This document shows, one piece after another, positions 9,322-18,696 of a DNA stretch of 64,000 nt; position 1 is the stretch's first letter, and each line of letters opens with the position of its first letter. The stretch covers positions 3,286,001-3,350,000 of the forward strand of contig NZ_CP011803.1 of NCBI RefSeq assembly GCF_001038625.1, written 5' to 3'. This DNA is from Clostridium carboxidivorans P7 (lineage in GTDB: Bacteria > Bacillota > Clostridia > Clostridiales > Clostridiaceae). The notes beneath the pieces are model-generated. The model was not told the DNA's origin and ran no database searches. It saw only the letters and a program-made list of their open reading frames with translations. The position numbers were made by a program, and so were the translations under genes.

Positions 9322-10332
9322 TTAACTATTCTCATTTAGTTTAAGAACAGAATCTCTTATTACAAGTTTTGTCTTAAGGAATATTTTTTCACCTTTATAG
9401 CTTTCTCCATTTATTATATCAATTATCTTCTTTCCACCCATTATACTTATATCTTCTATAGGTCTTTTTACAGTTGTAAGTGATGGCGTAGAATATTCTG
9501 AAACTGCTATATCATCAAATCCTACTATTGAAATGTCTTTTGGTACACTAAGACCACTATCAAAAGCTGCTTTTATAGCACCTATGGCCATATCGTCATT
9601 AGAACAAAAAACTGCTGTAGGAACTTTATCTAAATTCATAAGTTTTTTCGTAGCATCATATCCACTTTTCATATCAAAATTTCCTTTAATCATATATTCA
9701 CTGCGTACTGGTACATTATAGTGAATCAAAGCTTCCATAAATCCATCTTTTCTGTTTTGAGTGGATTTAAACTCCTTTTTTCCTTCTATTATAGCTATAT
9801 CTCTATGTCCATTTTTTATCAAGTGTTCTACAGCTTTAAAAGTACCTTCCTTGTCATCAGATACTATATTTATTAAGGCTTCTTCTTCTAATTCTCTATT
9901 TAAAACAACTAATGGAATACCCTTCTGCATTACATCATAAACAAAGTAATTATCATTGTCACTTTGACTCATCAAGACAATTCCATCAAATCTCTTTTTA
10001 TTAATGGCTGTAAAATCCTTGTAATTATCAATTCCTCTTACAACTAAATTATAATTTTCTTCTATAGCGCTATTTACTCCTGTTACTGTTTCAAAGAAAA
10101 ATCCTGAAGATGTACCTCTACTTATGCTGGAAAAAAATAACCCTATGGTATAAGATTTATCTAATACTAAGCTCTTTGCAATATAATTAGGTACATAATT
10201 AAGCTGTTCTGCTATAGCTTTTATTTTACTTTTTGTTTCTTCATTTATTAAAGGACTATTATTAAGTGCTCTTGAAACTGTTGTATGTGATACATTTGCT
10301 AATTTTGCTATGTCTTTTATTGTTACGCTCAT
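9322..10332 (-). CDS. LacI-family transcriptional regulator of the hexuronate locus
   Basis: This 336-residue protein has an N-terminal LacI helix-turn-helix (VTIKDIAKLANVSHTTVSRALN), the hinge (AEQLNYVPNYIAKSL) and a periplasmic-binding-protein-like effector domain ending with DISIVGFDDIAVSEYSTPSLTTV. ATG 10332 is chosen because AAAGGTGG lies five bases upstream; the upstream in-frame GTG overlaps that site. It is embedded among the uronate genes, and six palindromes of the form TTGTTAACGTTAACAA in front of uxaB, uxaC and the epimerase gene are the obvious targets. None was found before its own gene. The effector is inferred to be a hexuronate intermediate. Confidence 0.88.
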   Translation of the reverse strand: MSVTIKDIAKLANVSHTTVSRALNNSPLINEETKSKIKAIAEQLNYVPNYIAKSLVLDKSYTIGLFFSSISRGTSSGFFFETVTGVNSAIEENYNLVVRGIDNYKDFTAINKKRFDGIVLMSQSDNDNYFVYDVMQKGIPLVVLNRELEEEALINIVSDDKEGTFKAVEHLIKNGHRDIAIIEGKKEFKSTQNRKDGFMEALIHYNVPVRSEYMIKGNFDMKSGYDATKKLMNLDKVPTAVFCSNDDMAIGAIKAAFDSGLSVPKDISIVGFDDIAVSEYSTPSLTTVKRPIEDISIMGGKKIIDIINGESYKGEKIFLKTKLVIRDSVLKLNENS

Positions 10333-10444
10333 TAGTTCCACCTTTCTTTTGAAAACAAATATACATTTTTCTTTATGATAATATCATATTTTGTATAACT
10401 AAACTATATATAATAAAATATAGTCCTTTAAACATTATATACCT

Positions 10445-12160
10445 TTATACAGTAAACTTTTCAACTTGTTGTAAAATTTTCTTCATCATATCTTTTAACA
10501 ATATTGCTGCTTTTGCAACTTCATCAGATGACATAGTCATTTTTTCTGTTGAAGAAGAAATTTCTTGAGATGCCTGTGAATTTTCTTCCGCTACTAAAGA
10601 TGAATTTTCAACACTTGATATAATATGATCCTTTCTACTGCTAATTTGTACTATAGATTTGTTCATTTCTTGAATTTGAGGTAGTATACTTTCTATGGAA
10701 GTTATTATTTCCCTAAAAGAAACTATATTACTACTTATTACTGTAAGTTGTTCTATAAGCTCATTATTAGCATTATTAGTAGTTTCAGTAACTAAACTAG
10801 CTTCACCTTCGATAGTATTTAATAAGTTGCTTATATCCCTTGATGAACTTCTTGACTGTTCTGCTAATTTTCTAATTTCATCTGCTACCACAGAAAATCC
10901 TCTTCCTGCTTCTCCAGCCCTAGATGCTTCAATAGATGCATTTAAAGCAAGTAAATTTGTTTGATCTGCTATGTCATTAATTAAATTGATTATTTCTGTA
11001 ATTTTTTCAATACTTCTGGTCAGTTCATTTATCCTTTCTCTTGCCTCATCATAAGATGTTGCAATATCATTTATAGAACTTGCAAGTTTACTTAATTCCA
11101 CATCACTTTTTTTTGACCTATCACTAATATTTTTAGCATTGTTATGAATTCCATTTATAGATTTCATTATTACATCCAATTCTTCACCAAATGAATTTAA
11201 ATTTGAATTTATTAATACAAGTTCTTCAGCTTGATTTGAAGACCCTTTTGTTACTTCTTTGATTGAAGCTGAAACTTCTTCTATATAACAACGCATTTGT
11301 TCTGATATATTTGTAAGTGATATAGATTGATTGGTAACATTTGTAGAATCTTTTTTTATTAAAGAAATAGTATTTGAAATAGATATAACTGTTTTTTCTA
11401 ATGCTTTATTCATCACACCAAATTCATTAGTAAGTTTAGTATTAAACTTAACTGTAAAGTTTCCTTCAGATAATCTGCATAAATTATCAATAAATTCTTT
11501 TATAGAACTTTTAATTATAAAAATAACAATAATTGATATTATAGTTAAAACTAAAATAGATATACTAAAAATAATAATAAATAAAGTCATATTTTTATAA
11601 TACAAGGTTTTAGATTTTTCATTTTGTTCTTTAGCCTTTTGCTTTTGGTAATCAATTAGCTGGATATTCTTTTTAGCCAAATCATTTCCATAACTACCCA
11701 TAGCTACATTTGTTATTTGTTTATCTGGTATTATGTTATTCTTTCTTTGTTCAATAATCTTTGGTATAAAAGAATAATAATGCTCATACGCTTGTTTCAT
11801 TTGCAAAACCAATTGTCTTTCTTCTGAATCATTCTTCGACGACATTTCATTTCTAGATATTATAGTTCTTATGTCATTATTTAAGCTAATCATTGTCTTT
11901 TCATTTTGTTCTTCAAATGGTCTATCTATTATTTTAGTTAGAGTATTTCTTAAAACCCCCATATCACCATTAACATCACCCCAATCTTTTAGTTTAGGTA
12001 TAATATTAACATACATATCATTTATATTGTTATGCATTCTTGATGTATTTACATATCCTATTACACCAATAACAATAGTTGTTATTAAAGATACTAACCA
12101 CATTACTATTATCCCTTGTGTAATATTTATGTTCTTAAAACTATTAAAGTTTATTTTCAT
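10445..12160 (-). CDS. Methyl-accepting chemotaxis protein
   Basis: This 571-residue membrane receptor has a short cytoplasmic N-terminus, TM1 at about 15-37, a roughly 150-residue extracellular sensor rich in helix (four-helix-bundle type), TM2 at about 190-215, a HAMP region, and a signalling coiled coil. The hairpin tip [20 protein letters not shown] and [16 protein letters not shown] are near-invariant in MCPs and contact CheA/CheW. Start ATG 12160 follows AGGAGG. It sits between the LacI regulator and the sugar transporter, so sensing of uronates or their polymers is a reasonable inference, not shown by sequence. Confidence 0.93.
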   Translation of the reverse strand: MKINFNSFKNINITQGIIVMWLVSLITTIVIGVIGYVNTSRMHNNINDMYVNIIPKLKDWGDVNGDMGVLRNTLTKIIDRPFEEQNEKTMISLNNDIRTIISRNEMSSKNDSEERQLVLQMKQAYEHYYSFIPKIIEQRKNNIIPDKQITNVAMGSYGNDLAKKNIQLIDYQKQKAKEQNEKSKTLYYKNMTLFIIIFSISILVLTIISIIVIFIIKSSIKEFIDNLCRLSEGNFTVKFNTKLTNEFGVMNKALEKTVISISNTISLIKKDSTNVTNQSISLTNISEQMRCYIEEVSASIKEVTKGSSNQAEELVLINSNLNSFGEELDVIMKSINGIHNNAKNISDRSKKSDVELSKLASSINDIATSYDEARERINELTRSIEKITEIINLINDIADQTNLLALNASIEASRAGEAGRGFSVVADEIRKLAEQSRSSSRDISNLLNTIEGEASLVTETTNNANNELIEQLTVISSNIVSFREIITSIESILPQIQEMNKSIVQISSRKDHIISSVENSSLVAEENSQASQEISSSTEKMTMSSDEVAKAAILLKDMMKKILQQVEKFTV

Positions 12161-12212
12161 AAACTAAATCCTCCTTTCAAAATATGCTTTTAATACACTT
12201 ACCTATAAATAA

Positions 12213-12253
12213 AATGCAAGTATTCATATTTTAAAAACATAAATACTTGCATT
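12213..12253 (-). terminator. Terminator after the GPH transporter
   Basis: AATGCAAGTATT and AATACTTGCATT form a perfect 12-bp stem; on the minus strand TTTTATTTATA follows. It lies 38 bp past the transporter stop. Confidence 0.8.
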
Positions 12254-12290
12254 AGTAAAATTAACGGGGTTGTATTAAGTGAAAGTTACA

Positions 12291-13664
12291 TTAATTATTT
12301 TCAAATTTTCCATTTTGTAAATCAGCTACTATATCTCTGTATTTATCATCTGATAAATTATACATTAACCCAATTACAACAGCCGCTATAGCTAATGCAA
12401 CAGCTGGATATAATGCCATTACTGCTTTCATTCCTAATAATGTTTTTGCAGTTTGATGTGCATTTGCTACATATCCTGTTAATTGTAAAGCTCCTAAAGT
12501 AACATAAGCTGCTATAGATTGAGCTATTTTTCTTGAGAAGTTAAATGCAGCATAAGTTATACCTTCTTTTCTCTTTCCTGTATGCCATTCACCATAATCA
12601 ATAGCATCAGAAACGAAAGCCCAAGTAACACCATTTGGAATAGCAAGTCCTGCATATCCTATAGTTACAAGTATTGTGAATACATAAAAGTTTGCTGGTA
12701 ATATAAAGTTTAATCCATTAGCAATGATACCAATTGCGAAACCTATCATAGCAGTTTTCTTTTTTCCAAACATTTTAACCATTTTAGGAATAGCTGCGAT
12801 TCCTAAAATAGAACATCCAATCATTATACTGTTTATAACTGGTTGAAGTTTAACATTTCCAAGAGCATATTGACAATAATATATCATCATTTGATTATTT
12901 GCATTCATTGCAGATATTGTAAATAAAGTCATAAGAATTAAACATAATAACGGTTTATTTGTGAATACTGCTCTAGCATAATCACCCACAGTTGTTTTTT
13001 CTTGTACTTTTGCTTTAGGTTGAATGTGCTCTTTAGTATTTCTAAAACAAATATAAAAGGAAATTACACCTATTAAAGCCATAATAGCAGCAGCTACTGG
13101 ATATCCTATTTTAGGATCTGAAAAATGTATAAGTATAGGTACAAATGCTACACCAGTTATTAATTGTGCTGCTAAAGATCCTGTTTGTCTGTAGGTTGCC
13201 ATTTGACTTCTTTCATCAACATCTTGAGTCATAACAGATGCTAAAGATCCATAAGGAACATTTGTAAATGAATATATAAGTCCCCATACCATATAAGCAG
13301 CATATGCATATACTAATTTACTAGTAACTGTAGTACCAGGCATCAAAAATGTTACAATTGTTAGTATAGCAAGAATTATGCTTGAAACCATCATAACTGG
13401 TCTAAATTTACCATGTTTACCTGGTTTTTTTGCATCAACGGTTGATCCAGCTATAGGATCCATAAATGCATCAAATATCTTTGTATATACAAAAATATTT
13501 TTTGCTGCTGCTGCTGGTATACCACATACATCTGTAAAGAACTTAGAAAGATACGCCTGTCCTAAATCGAACATAAATCCATTACCAAAGTCACCAAAAC
13601 CATAAGATATTTTTTCTTTTAAGGTTAACTTTTTGCCAGTTTCTTGAACCTTTTTTTGCTCCAT
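12291..13664 (-). CDS. Glycoside-pentoside-hexuronide (GPH) cation symporter
   Basis: This 457-residue protein has about 12 hydrophobic segments and GPH-family marks: EKISYGFGDFGNGFMFDLG at the N-terminus, TKIFDAFMDPIAG after TM2, and AFVSDAIDYGEWHTGKRKEG in the second half. The family imports glycosides, pentosides or hexuronides with Na+ or H+. Its place between uxaC and the chemoreceptor suggests galacturonate/glucuronate or short uronide uptake. The start follows AGGGGGAG. A hairpin separates it from uxaC, and a CcpA-like site overlaps the region before the gene. Confidence 0.9.
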   Translation of the reverse strand: MEQKKVQETGKKLTLKEKISYGFGDFGNGFMFDLGQAYLSKFFTDVCGIPAAAAKNIFVYTKIFDAFMDPIAGSTVDAKKPGKHGKFRPVMMVSSIILAILTIVTFLMPGTTVTSKLVYAYAAYMVWGLIYSFTNVPYGSLASVMTQDVDERSQMATYRQTGSLAAQLITGVAFVPILIHFSDPKIGYPVAAAIMALIGVISFYICFRNTKEHIQPKAKVQEKTTVGDYARAVFTNKPLLCLILMTLFTISAMNANNQMMIYYCQYALGNVKLQPVINSIMIGCSILGIAAIPKMVKMFGKKKTAMIGFAIGIIANGLNFILPANFYVFTILVTIGYAGLAIPNGVTWAFVSDAIDYGEWHTGKRKEGITYAAFNFSRKIAQSIAAYVTLGALQLTGYVANAHQTAKTLLGMKAVMALYPAVALAIAAVVIGLMYNLSDDKYRDIVADLQNGKFENN

Positions 13665-13684
13665 GTTTCTACTCCCCCTATTAT

Positions 13685-13700
13685 ATAATATCGTTTACAT
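13685..13700 (-). promoter_or_regulatory. Possible cre site (CcpA) before the GPH transporter
   Basis: On the minus strand ATGTAAACGATATTAT matches the cre consensus WTGNAARCGNWWWCAW with one mismatch, and a related ATGTATACGAT lies 19 bp upstream. It overlaps a TATAAT. This would give catabolite repression, but half-sites for another LacI-type protein are an alternative. Confidence 0.4.
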
Positions 13701-13728
13701 TCATTAAAATCGTATACATTTATTTTCA

Positions 13729-13763
13729 ATCTTTACTGCGCCATAAACGCAGTAAAGATTAAA
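13729..13763 (-). terminator. Hairpin between uxaC and the GPH gene
   Basis: AATCTTTACTGCG and CGCAGTAAAGATT form a perfect 13-bp stem with a 7-nt loop, 19 bp past the uxaC stop. The following minus-strand sequence (GAAAATAAAT) is poor in T, so it may be a weak or leaky terminator that lets uxaC transcripts run into the transporter, or an mRNA-stabilising stem. Confidence 0.6.
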
Positions 13764-13781
13764 CTATTTTTCATTAAAATT

Positions 13782-15182
13782 CTACATTCCAAAATATTCT
13801 TTCGCATTATTATAAGATATATTCTGCACAATACTTCCCAAAAATTCTATGTCATTTGGATATTCTCCATTTTCAACCCATTCACCTATTAAATTGCAAA
13901 GTATTCTTCTAAAATACTCATGTCTTGTATATGATAAAAAGCTTCTAGAATCAGTCAGCATTCCTACAAAACGGCTTAATAGACCAAGGTTAGCTAAAGA
14001 TTTCATCTGTTCTATCATTCCATCTTTGTGATCATTAAACCACCATGCTGATCCAAATTGTATTTTTCCTGGAGCAGTTGTTCCTTGGAAATTTCCAAGC
14101 ATAGTTCCAAGAACAAAGTTATCCTTTGGATTTAAAGTATATAATATTGTTTTTGGAAGTAAATCTTCAGTTTCTAAGGCATCTAAAATCCTTGAAAGAG
14201 GATAAGCAATACCTTCATCATTTATGGAATCAAATCCTGTATCTGGACCTAATTTATTAAACATTTTAGTATTATTATCTCTCATAGCTGCAATATGATA
14301 TTGCATTGTCCATCCTAATTTTGCATAAGTTTTTCCTAAGAATTTTAAAACAGCTGTTTTATATTTGCTTACTTCTTCTACAGCTAATACTTCACCTTTA
14401 AGTGCTTTTAAGAAAATTTTCTCAATTTCTTCTTTAGATCCTTCTGCATACACTACACTATCTAGTGCATGATCTGATACTCTACATCCTACTGAATGGA
14501 AGAAATCAATTCTGCTTTTTAATGCTTCTATAAATTCATCATAACTATTTATAGCTTTACCATATGCTTGTCCTAGTTTTTCAATCCATGGTACAAAAGT
14601 TTGCTTATTTATGTTAATTCCTTTATCAGGTCTAAAAGCTGGTAAAACCTTCACATCAAAATCCTTGCATTCTTTAAGTTTTAAATGATATTCTAAAGAA
14701 TCTACTGGATCATCTGTTGTACATACAATCTTTACATTTGATTTTTTAATTAAGTCTCTTGCTCCAAATCCCTCTCCATTTAATAGTTCATTTGTCTTTT
14801 TCCAAATTTCAGGAGCAGTTTTTTCATTTAAAACTTCATATATTCCGAAAAACCTTTGAAGTTCTAGATGTGTCCAATGGTAAAGAGGATTTCCTATAGC
14901 CATCGGTAACGTTTTCGCCCATGCTATAAATTTTTCATAATCAGTTCCATCTCCAGTAATGTATTTTTCATCTATACCATTACTTCTCATAGCTCTCCAC
15001 TTATAATGATCACCATAAAGCCAAACTTCAGTTATGTTTTTAAATTTTTTATTTTCAAAAATTTCTTTTGGATTTAAATGACAATGGTAATCTATTATAG
15101 GCATGTCCTTTGCATATTTGTGATACAAATTCACTGCAGTATCATTGCCTAATAAAAAATTTTCGTCCATAAATTTTTTCAC
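13782..15182 (-). CDS. uxaC: Uronate (glucuronate/galacturonate) isomerase
   Basis: This 466-residue enzyme of the amidohydrolase superfamily isomerises D-galacturonate to tagaturonate or D-glucuronate to fructuronate. Visible motifs are MPIIDYHCHLNPKEI, the TTDDPVDSLEYH strand and the C-terminal MLTDSRSFLSYTRHEYFRR. I choose GTG 15182 (then KKFMDENFLL), since AGTAGGGTG lies just upstream and the length then matches the family; the longer reading from 15224 runs into the operator. It is the first step of the pathway completed by uxaB, uxaA, kdgK and eda. Confidence 0.95.
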   Translation of the reverse strand: MKKFMDENFLLGNDTAVNLYHKYAKDMPIIDYHCHLNPKEIFENKKFKNITEVWLYGDHYKWRAMRSNGIDEKYITGDGTDYEKFIAWAKTLPMAIGNPLYHWTHLELQRFFGIYEVLNEKTAPEIWKKTNELLNGEGFGARDLIKKSNVKIVCTTDDPVDSLEYHLKLKECKDFDVKVLPAFRPDKGININKQTFVPWIEKLGQAYGKAINSYDEFIEALKSRIDFFHSVGCRVSDHALDSVVYAEGSKEEIEKIFLKALKGEVLAVEEVSKYKTAVLKFLGKTYAKLGWTMQYHIAAMRDNNTKMFNKLGPDTGFDSINDEGIAYPLSRILDALETEDLLPKTILYTLNPKDNFVLGTMLGNFQGTTAPGKIQFGSAWWFNDHKDGMIEQMKSLANLGLLSRFVGMLTDSRSFLSYTRHEYFRRILCNLIGEWVENGEYPNDIEFLGSIVQNISYNNAKEYFGM

Positions 15183-15216
15183 TATAATCACCCTACTTTT
15201 TCTACTATTTTTCTTA

Positions 15217-15298
15217 TTGTTCACGTGAACAATTTAACTTATTCTTATTATAATCGTTTTCTTTTAAAATTACAACAGTTTTTTGTTAACGTGTGCAA
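15217..15298 (-). promoter_or_regulatory. uxaC promoter with two LacI-type operators
   Basis: The promoter on the minus strand is TTGTAA (15270-15275), 17 bp, TATAAT (15247-15252). The perfect palindrome TTGTTCACGTGAACAA (15217-15232) lies just downstream and TTGTTAACGTGTGCAA (15283-15298) just upstream. Centre distance is 66 bp, suitable for looping by a tetrameric LacI-type repressor. Confidence 0.78.
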
Positions 15299-15352
15299 AA
15301 ATATTTAAATAAAAAATTTTTCAAATAAATTTGTCCCATATAAGCCTAATAT

Positions 15353-16387
15353 TTATTTTATATCCTTAACATATATTCTTGCTGTTTCACTCCAAATGTC
15401 CTTTGGCTCTAGTGTTTTAAATCCTGTTATATTCTGATCTAAATTAACATTAGGTGCATTTATCACACAAGTTTGAGGCTCTATACACACATAATTCTTG
15501 TCACCCATATCATTCCATATAACTATATGTTTATATTCTTTACCCATTTCATATACTACTCTCATATTTTTAGATCTATCTTCGATTATTGCGCCACGAA
15601 ATTCTGATCCATTAACCTCTATATTTTCTAATGTATAATGAGATTCTATTTTGCATCCTAATGGTATTATACCTTTATTAACATACTGATTTTCTTCTTC
15701 TGTTAAATCCAATATTTCTTTTGTTGGTAAATTTCTTTCATCTTGTACCCATCTTTTGCCTACGGATACTATTAATCTATAATCTTCATCTTTACTTTCT
15801 GGATTAAAAGGTACATTAAAAGCTGTATGATATCCTATACCTATTGGCATTTTTTCACTACTTAAATTAATAATACTTGTAGTTTGTTTTAGTCCTTCAC
15901 TAGAAAGATTATAAAGTAATTTAAATTGAAATTCATGAGGTAAATACTTATAAAAGCTATGTTCCTTATCAAAATTAAAAACAGCCTCTATTTCAACTTG
16001 GTCTCCAGAAATAATTTCTTTTCTTGTTATTTCCCATTTATCATTTTTTACAAATCCATGAATATAATTATGATTTTTAGGCTCATTTATAGGAAACTGG
16101 TATACTTTATGGTCCACTTTAAATTTACCATCTTGTATTCTATTTGGTGGAAATAATAATGGTAATCCATATACCTGAGGCCTTTCTCTAAATTTTTCAA
16201 ATTCCAAATCATCATTGGGACTTCTAAGTATACTTACTCCCTTAAAAACATTTTTTAATTCTACTATATTTGCTCCTACTTCTGGTACCATAAGTGCTTC
16301 ATATCCACCTGCACTGAAACGAATAGCTTTGTGATTTTTCCATAAAACTTCTTTTATGCTGGTATGTTCATTTTTGTTATTAATCAA
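15353..16387 (-). CDS. Aldose 1-epimerase-like protein
   Basis: This 344-residue protein belongs to the galactose-mutarotase fold family, judged from FSAGGYEALMVPEVGANIVEL, the NRIQDGKF / HGFVKNDKWEI region and the later FNVPFN and CIEPQTC segments. It is cytosolic and would catalyse anomer conversion of a sugar or uronate. I start it at TTG 16387, nine bases after GGAG; a longer reading to 16459 would use codons that overlap the operator and promoter. The paired operators upstream place it in the hexuronate regulon. The exact substrate is unknown. Confidence 0.78.
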   Translation of the reverse strand: MINNKNEHTSIKEVLWKNHKAIRFSAGGYEALMVPEVGANIVELKNVFKGVSILRSPNDDLEFEKFRERPQVYGLPLLFPPNRIQDGKFKVDHKVYQFPINEPKNHNYIHGFVKNDKWEITRKEIISGDQVEIEAVFNFDKEHSFYKYLPHEFQFKLLYNLSSEGLKQTTSIINLSSEKMPIGIGYHTAFNVPFNPESKDEDYRLIVSVGKRWVQDERNLPTKEILDLTEEENQYVNKGIIPLGCKIESHYTLENIEVNGSEFRGAIIEDRSKNMRVVYEMGKEYKHIVIWNDMGDKNYVCIEPQTCVINAPNVNLDQNITGFKTLEPKDIWSETARIYVKDIK

Positions 16388-16414
16388 ACTTATCATCTCC
16401 ATATTTATTTTTAC

Positions 16415-16524
16415 ATTATAAGTAATAATTTTACGTCTGACCATTGTTATCGTTAACAATAACTAAAATAATACTTTACGCGTACTAATTAATGCACCCA
16501 AACTCTTATTGTTAACGTTAACAA
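16415..16524 (-). promoter_or_regulatory. Promoter and paired LacI-type operators of the epimerase gene
   Basis: On the minus strand TGGTCA (16438-16443), 17 bp, TATAAT (16415-16420) forms a promoter directly after TTGTTATCGTTAACAA (16444-16459). A perfect 16-bp palindrome, TTGTTAACGTTAACAA, lies at 16509-16524, 65 bp away centre to centre. Confidence 0.7.
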
Positions 16525-16945
16525 TGATTGTATTATCATTATACAATACTTTCTAAATATTTATCAATAGCATTTCAATCTTTTTGCTAGTAATTAATCT
16601 TAATTAAACTTAGAAATAATTCAATTCTTAAAAAAACCTTATTTTAATGTCCAAGTACTAGTAAAATTTAATTCTTTGCTATATAATGGTTTTGTTCAAT
16701 AAGCATCATTGCTAATACTCCTATTCTCTATTCAAATAAGATGCATAAGCATTGATAAATAATCTAGTTAAATTAAGAAAAATTAAACTAAGTAAATCAT
16801 AGATTTTGGGTTACTGCTTATGTTACCTGTCATATTTATTAACGTGGACTAGCACTCTGTAGTATTCCAAGCATCTTTTACTTAATTTAACAATAAAATA
16901 ATTATAATGATTTTATAACAAATATTACTATAAGGATGTATGTTT
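16525..16945. other. Intergenic region between divergent genes
   Basis: The 420 bp between the operator of the epimerase gene and the next plus-strand gene hold no ORF with a ribosome site. I see no strong hairpin or repeat, only AT-rich sequence that presumably includes the promoter of the gene at 16946. Confidence 0.5.
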
Positions 16946-18403
16946 ATGAAAAGGCCAACAAGAATAAAAAAATATAAAAAAGCTAGAAAAATTAAATTTC
17001 TAATCTCAACTTTTTTTATTTTACTAGTTTTAGCTGCTTGTTTTTGGGGATTTAAGTTCTACAATTCAAAAAAGCTAGCTAATAATATAAAAGTATCAGC
17101 TAATAACCCTGCAAAAACTAAGCATGAAAAAAATAAAACTGCAGATAGTATACCAGAAAGTGTACTAAACTCTAATACTGAAACTAAAGATTCTGAAAAT
17201 AAAGATATAAGAAAATTTCCATATCCATTTAAATCTATGCTTTCTATATGCTCTGACATAGATGACGCTACCTTAGAAGAATTTCAAACTTACCATAAGT
17301 TTTTGAACACCAAGGAAAAAACTCCTTATGGTGAAGGTTTAGGCTTAGATATCGGAGATTCATTTTGGATGTATATGGGTGATAATATGAAATCCACAGT
17401 TGATACTGAGGGGCATGGAGTAGACCATATAATGACATTTTTTAATGGAACCAGTAAAACAGAAAAACATAATGCTGACGAAATGATTCATTTTATGGGT
17501 TCAGGATGGATAGATTCTATTCATACTTTTGGAGACTTTTCAACCAAAAGCGAAAAAAATACCCTTTTTAATAGAAAGTTAGCCGAAAATGCTTGGAATA
17601 CTTTAAACTCCATAGGTTTTAAACCTACAATTTGGATAAACCATGGTAACAAATCCAATAAACAAAATTTTGGTGCTCATGACACTTCAAATTTTATGAG
17701 TTACCAACAAGGTGATAACCCTAATTCATCTTACTACCATACAGATTTAACTATACAAAATGGTGTTAAATACGTATGGAATTCTTTAAGTGATTCTAAT
17801 TTCGGACATAGTTATCCTCTTTATGAACTATCTTTAAGAGATGGACAAAAAGTTTGGGGATTTTATAGATATACAAATAATTTAGTAGATGGCAAAATGG
17901 ATTGGACATGGACTCCAGAACATATTCATCGTCAACTTACTAAGGATAACCTGGACAGCATTGTAAATAATAAACAGTACAGCATAGTAGCTCAACATTT
18001 TGGTGTCAACACAGAATATTTGTTTAAACCAGAAAATATTCAATCCTTAAAATTATTAAAGGAATATGAAACTAATAACAAGATACTTGTAGCCAAAACT
18101 TCTAGACTTCTAAACTATGCTGATGTTCATAAATACCTAATGTATAACAAGTTGACTGAAGATGGTAAAACTTATATTAATATAAGTTCTGTAGATGATC
18201 CTATATTTGGGAAATTTACTCCTACCATTGATAATATACGCGGAATTACTTTCTACTGTGATGACCCAGAAAATACAGTATTATTGTTAAATAAAAATAA
18301 AATAAGCAGCGATGATTTGCAAATAAACCCTAAAGATGAAACTGAAAAAGCTAGTATATCTATTAAATGGTTTAAACCAGACTATACGGATTATACAAAA
18401 TAA
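16946..18403 (+). CDS. Membrane-anchored protein, possibly polysaccharide-deacetylase-like
   Basis: The 485-residue protein starts with a basic stretch, one TM segment (about residues 18-40) and a Lys/Asn/Ser-rich linker, so it is probably an anchored extracellular protein. ATG 16946 is preferred over 16940 because AAGGA lies nine bases before it. The segment LSICSDIDDATLEEF near residue 95 and the later TIWINHGN recall the Asp-Asp and histidine motifs of the NodB-like deacetylase/glycosidase fold, but the match is weak and I do not recognise the family. No enzymatic role is claimed. It stands alone on the plus strand. Confidence 0.55.
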   Translation: MKRPTRIKKYKKARKIKFLISTFFILLVLAACFWGFKFYNSKKLANNIKVSANNPAKTKHEKNKTADSIPESVLNSNTETKDSENKDIRKFPYPFKSMLSICSDIDDATLEEFQTYHKFLNTKEKTPYGEGLGLDIGDSFWMYMGDNMKSTVDTEGHGVDHIMTFFNGTSKTEKHNADEMIHFMGSGWIDSIHTFGDFSTKSEKNTLFNRKLAENAWNTLNSIGFKPTIWINHGNKSNKQNFGAHDTSNFMSYQQGDNPNSSYYHTDLTIQNGVKYVWNSLSDSNFGHSYPLYELSLRDGQKVWGFYRYTNNLVDGKMDWTWTPEHIHRQLTKDNLDSIVNNKQYSIVAQHFGVNTEYLFKPENIQSLKLLKEYETNNKILVAKTSRLLNYADVHKYLMYNKLTEDGKTYINISSVDDPIFGKFTPTIDNIRGITFYCDDPENTVLLLNKNKISSDDLQINPKDETEKASISIKWFKPDYTDYTK

Positions 18404-18446
18404 CTAATCCTCATAAAGTAAGTACAGTACTACACAATTTTTTCAA

Positions 18447-18667
18447 GAGGACAGAGGACAATGAAGGTGAGTTTTCTTCCTTACGTCAGAAAACTAATTT
18501 ATTTTTAAAGCTTCTTTTGCTAACACAAAAGAAGCTTTAAATTTATATAAATCAGCAATGTTTCGCTTTAGCGAAACGAGTCATTAAAAATTTAATTAAA
18601 GATTTTTCGTAGCGCAGTGGAGAAAAATCATCCTTCACTGTCCTCTGTCAATTGTACTCTGTCCTCT
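18447..18667. repeat. GAGGACA-bordered inverted-repeat element, copy 2 (221-bp class, reversed)
   Basis: It begins GAGGACAGAGGACAATGAAGG and ends with CCTTCACTGTCCTCTGTC and further units. Relative to the copies at 8828, 52030 and 54352 it is inverted: the arm with GAGTTTTCTTCC is on the left. The interior (with TTTCGCTTTAGCGAAA and a CTTCTTTTG/CAAAAGAAG hairpin) resembles copy 4. It lies between convergent genes. Confidence 0.85.
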
Positions 18668-18696
18668 TAAAAATATTGCTTCGCAATATTTTTAAT

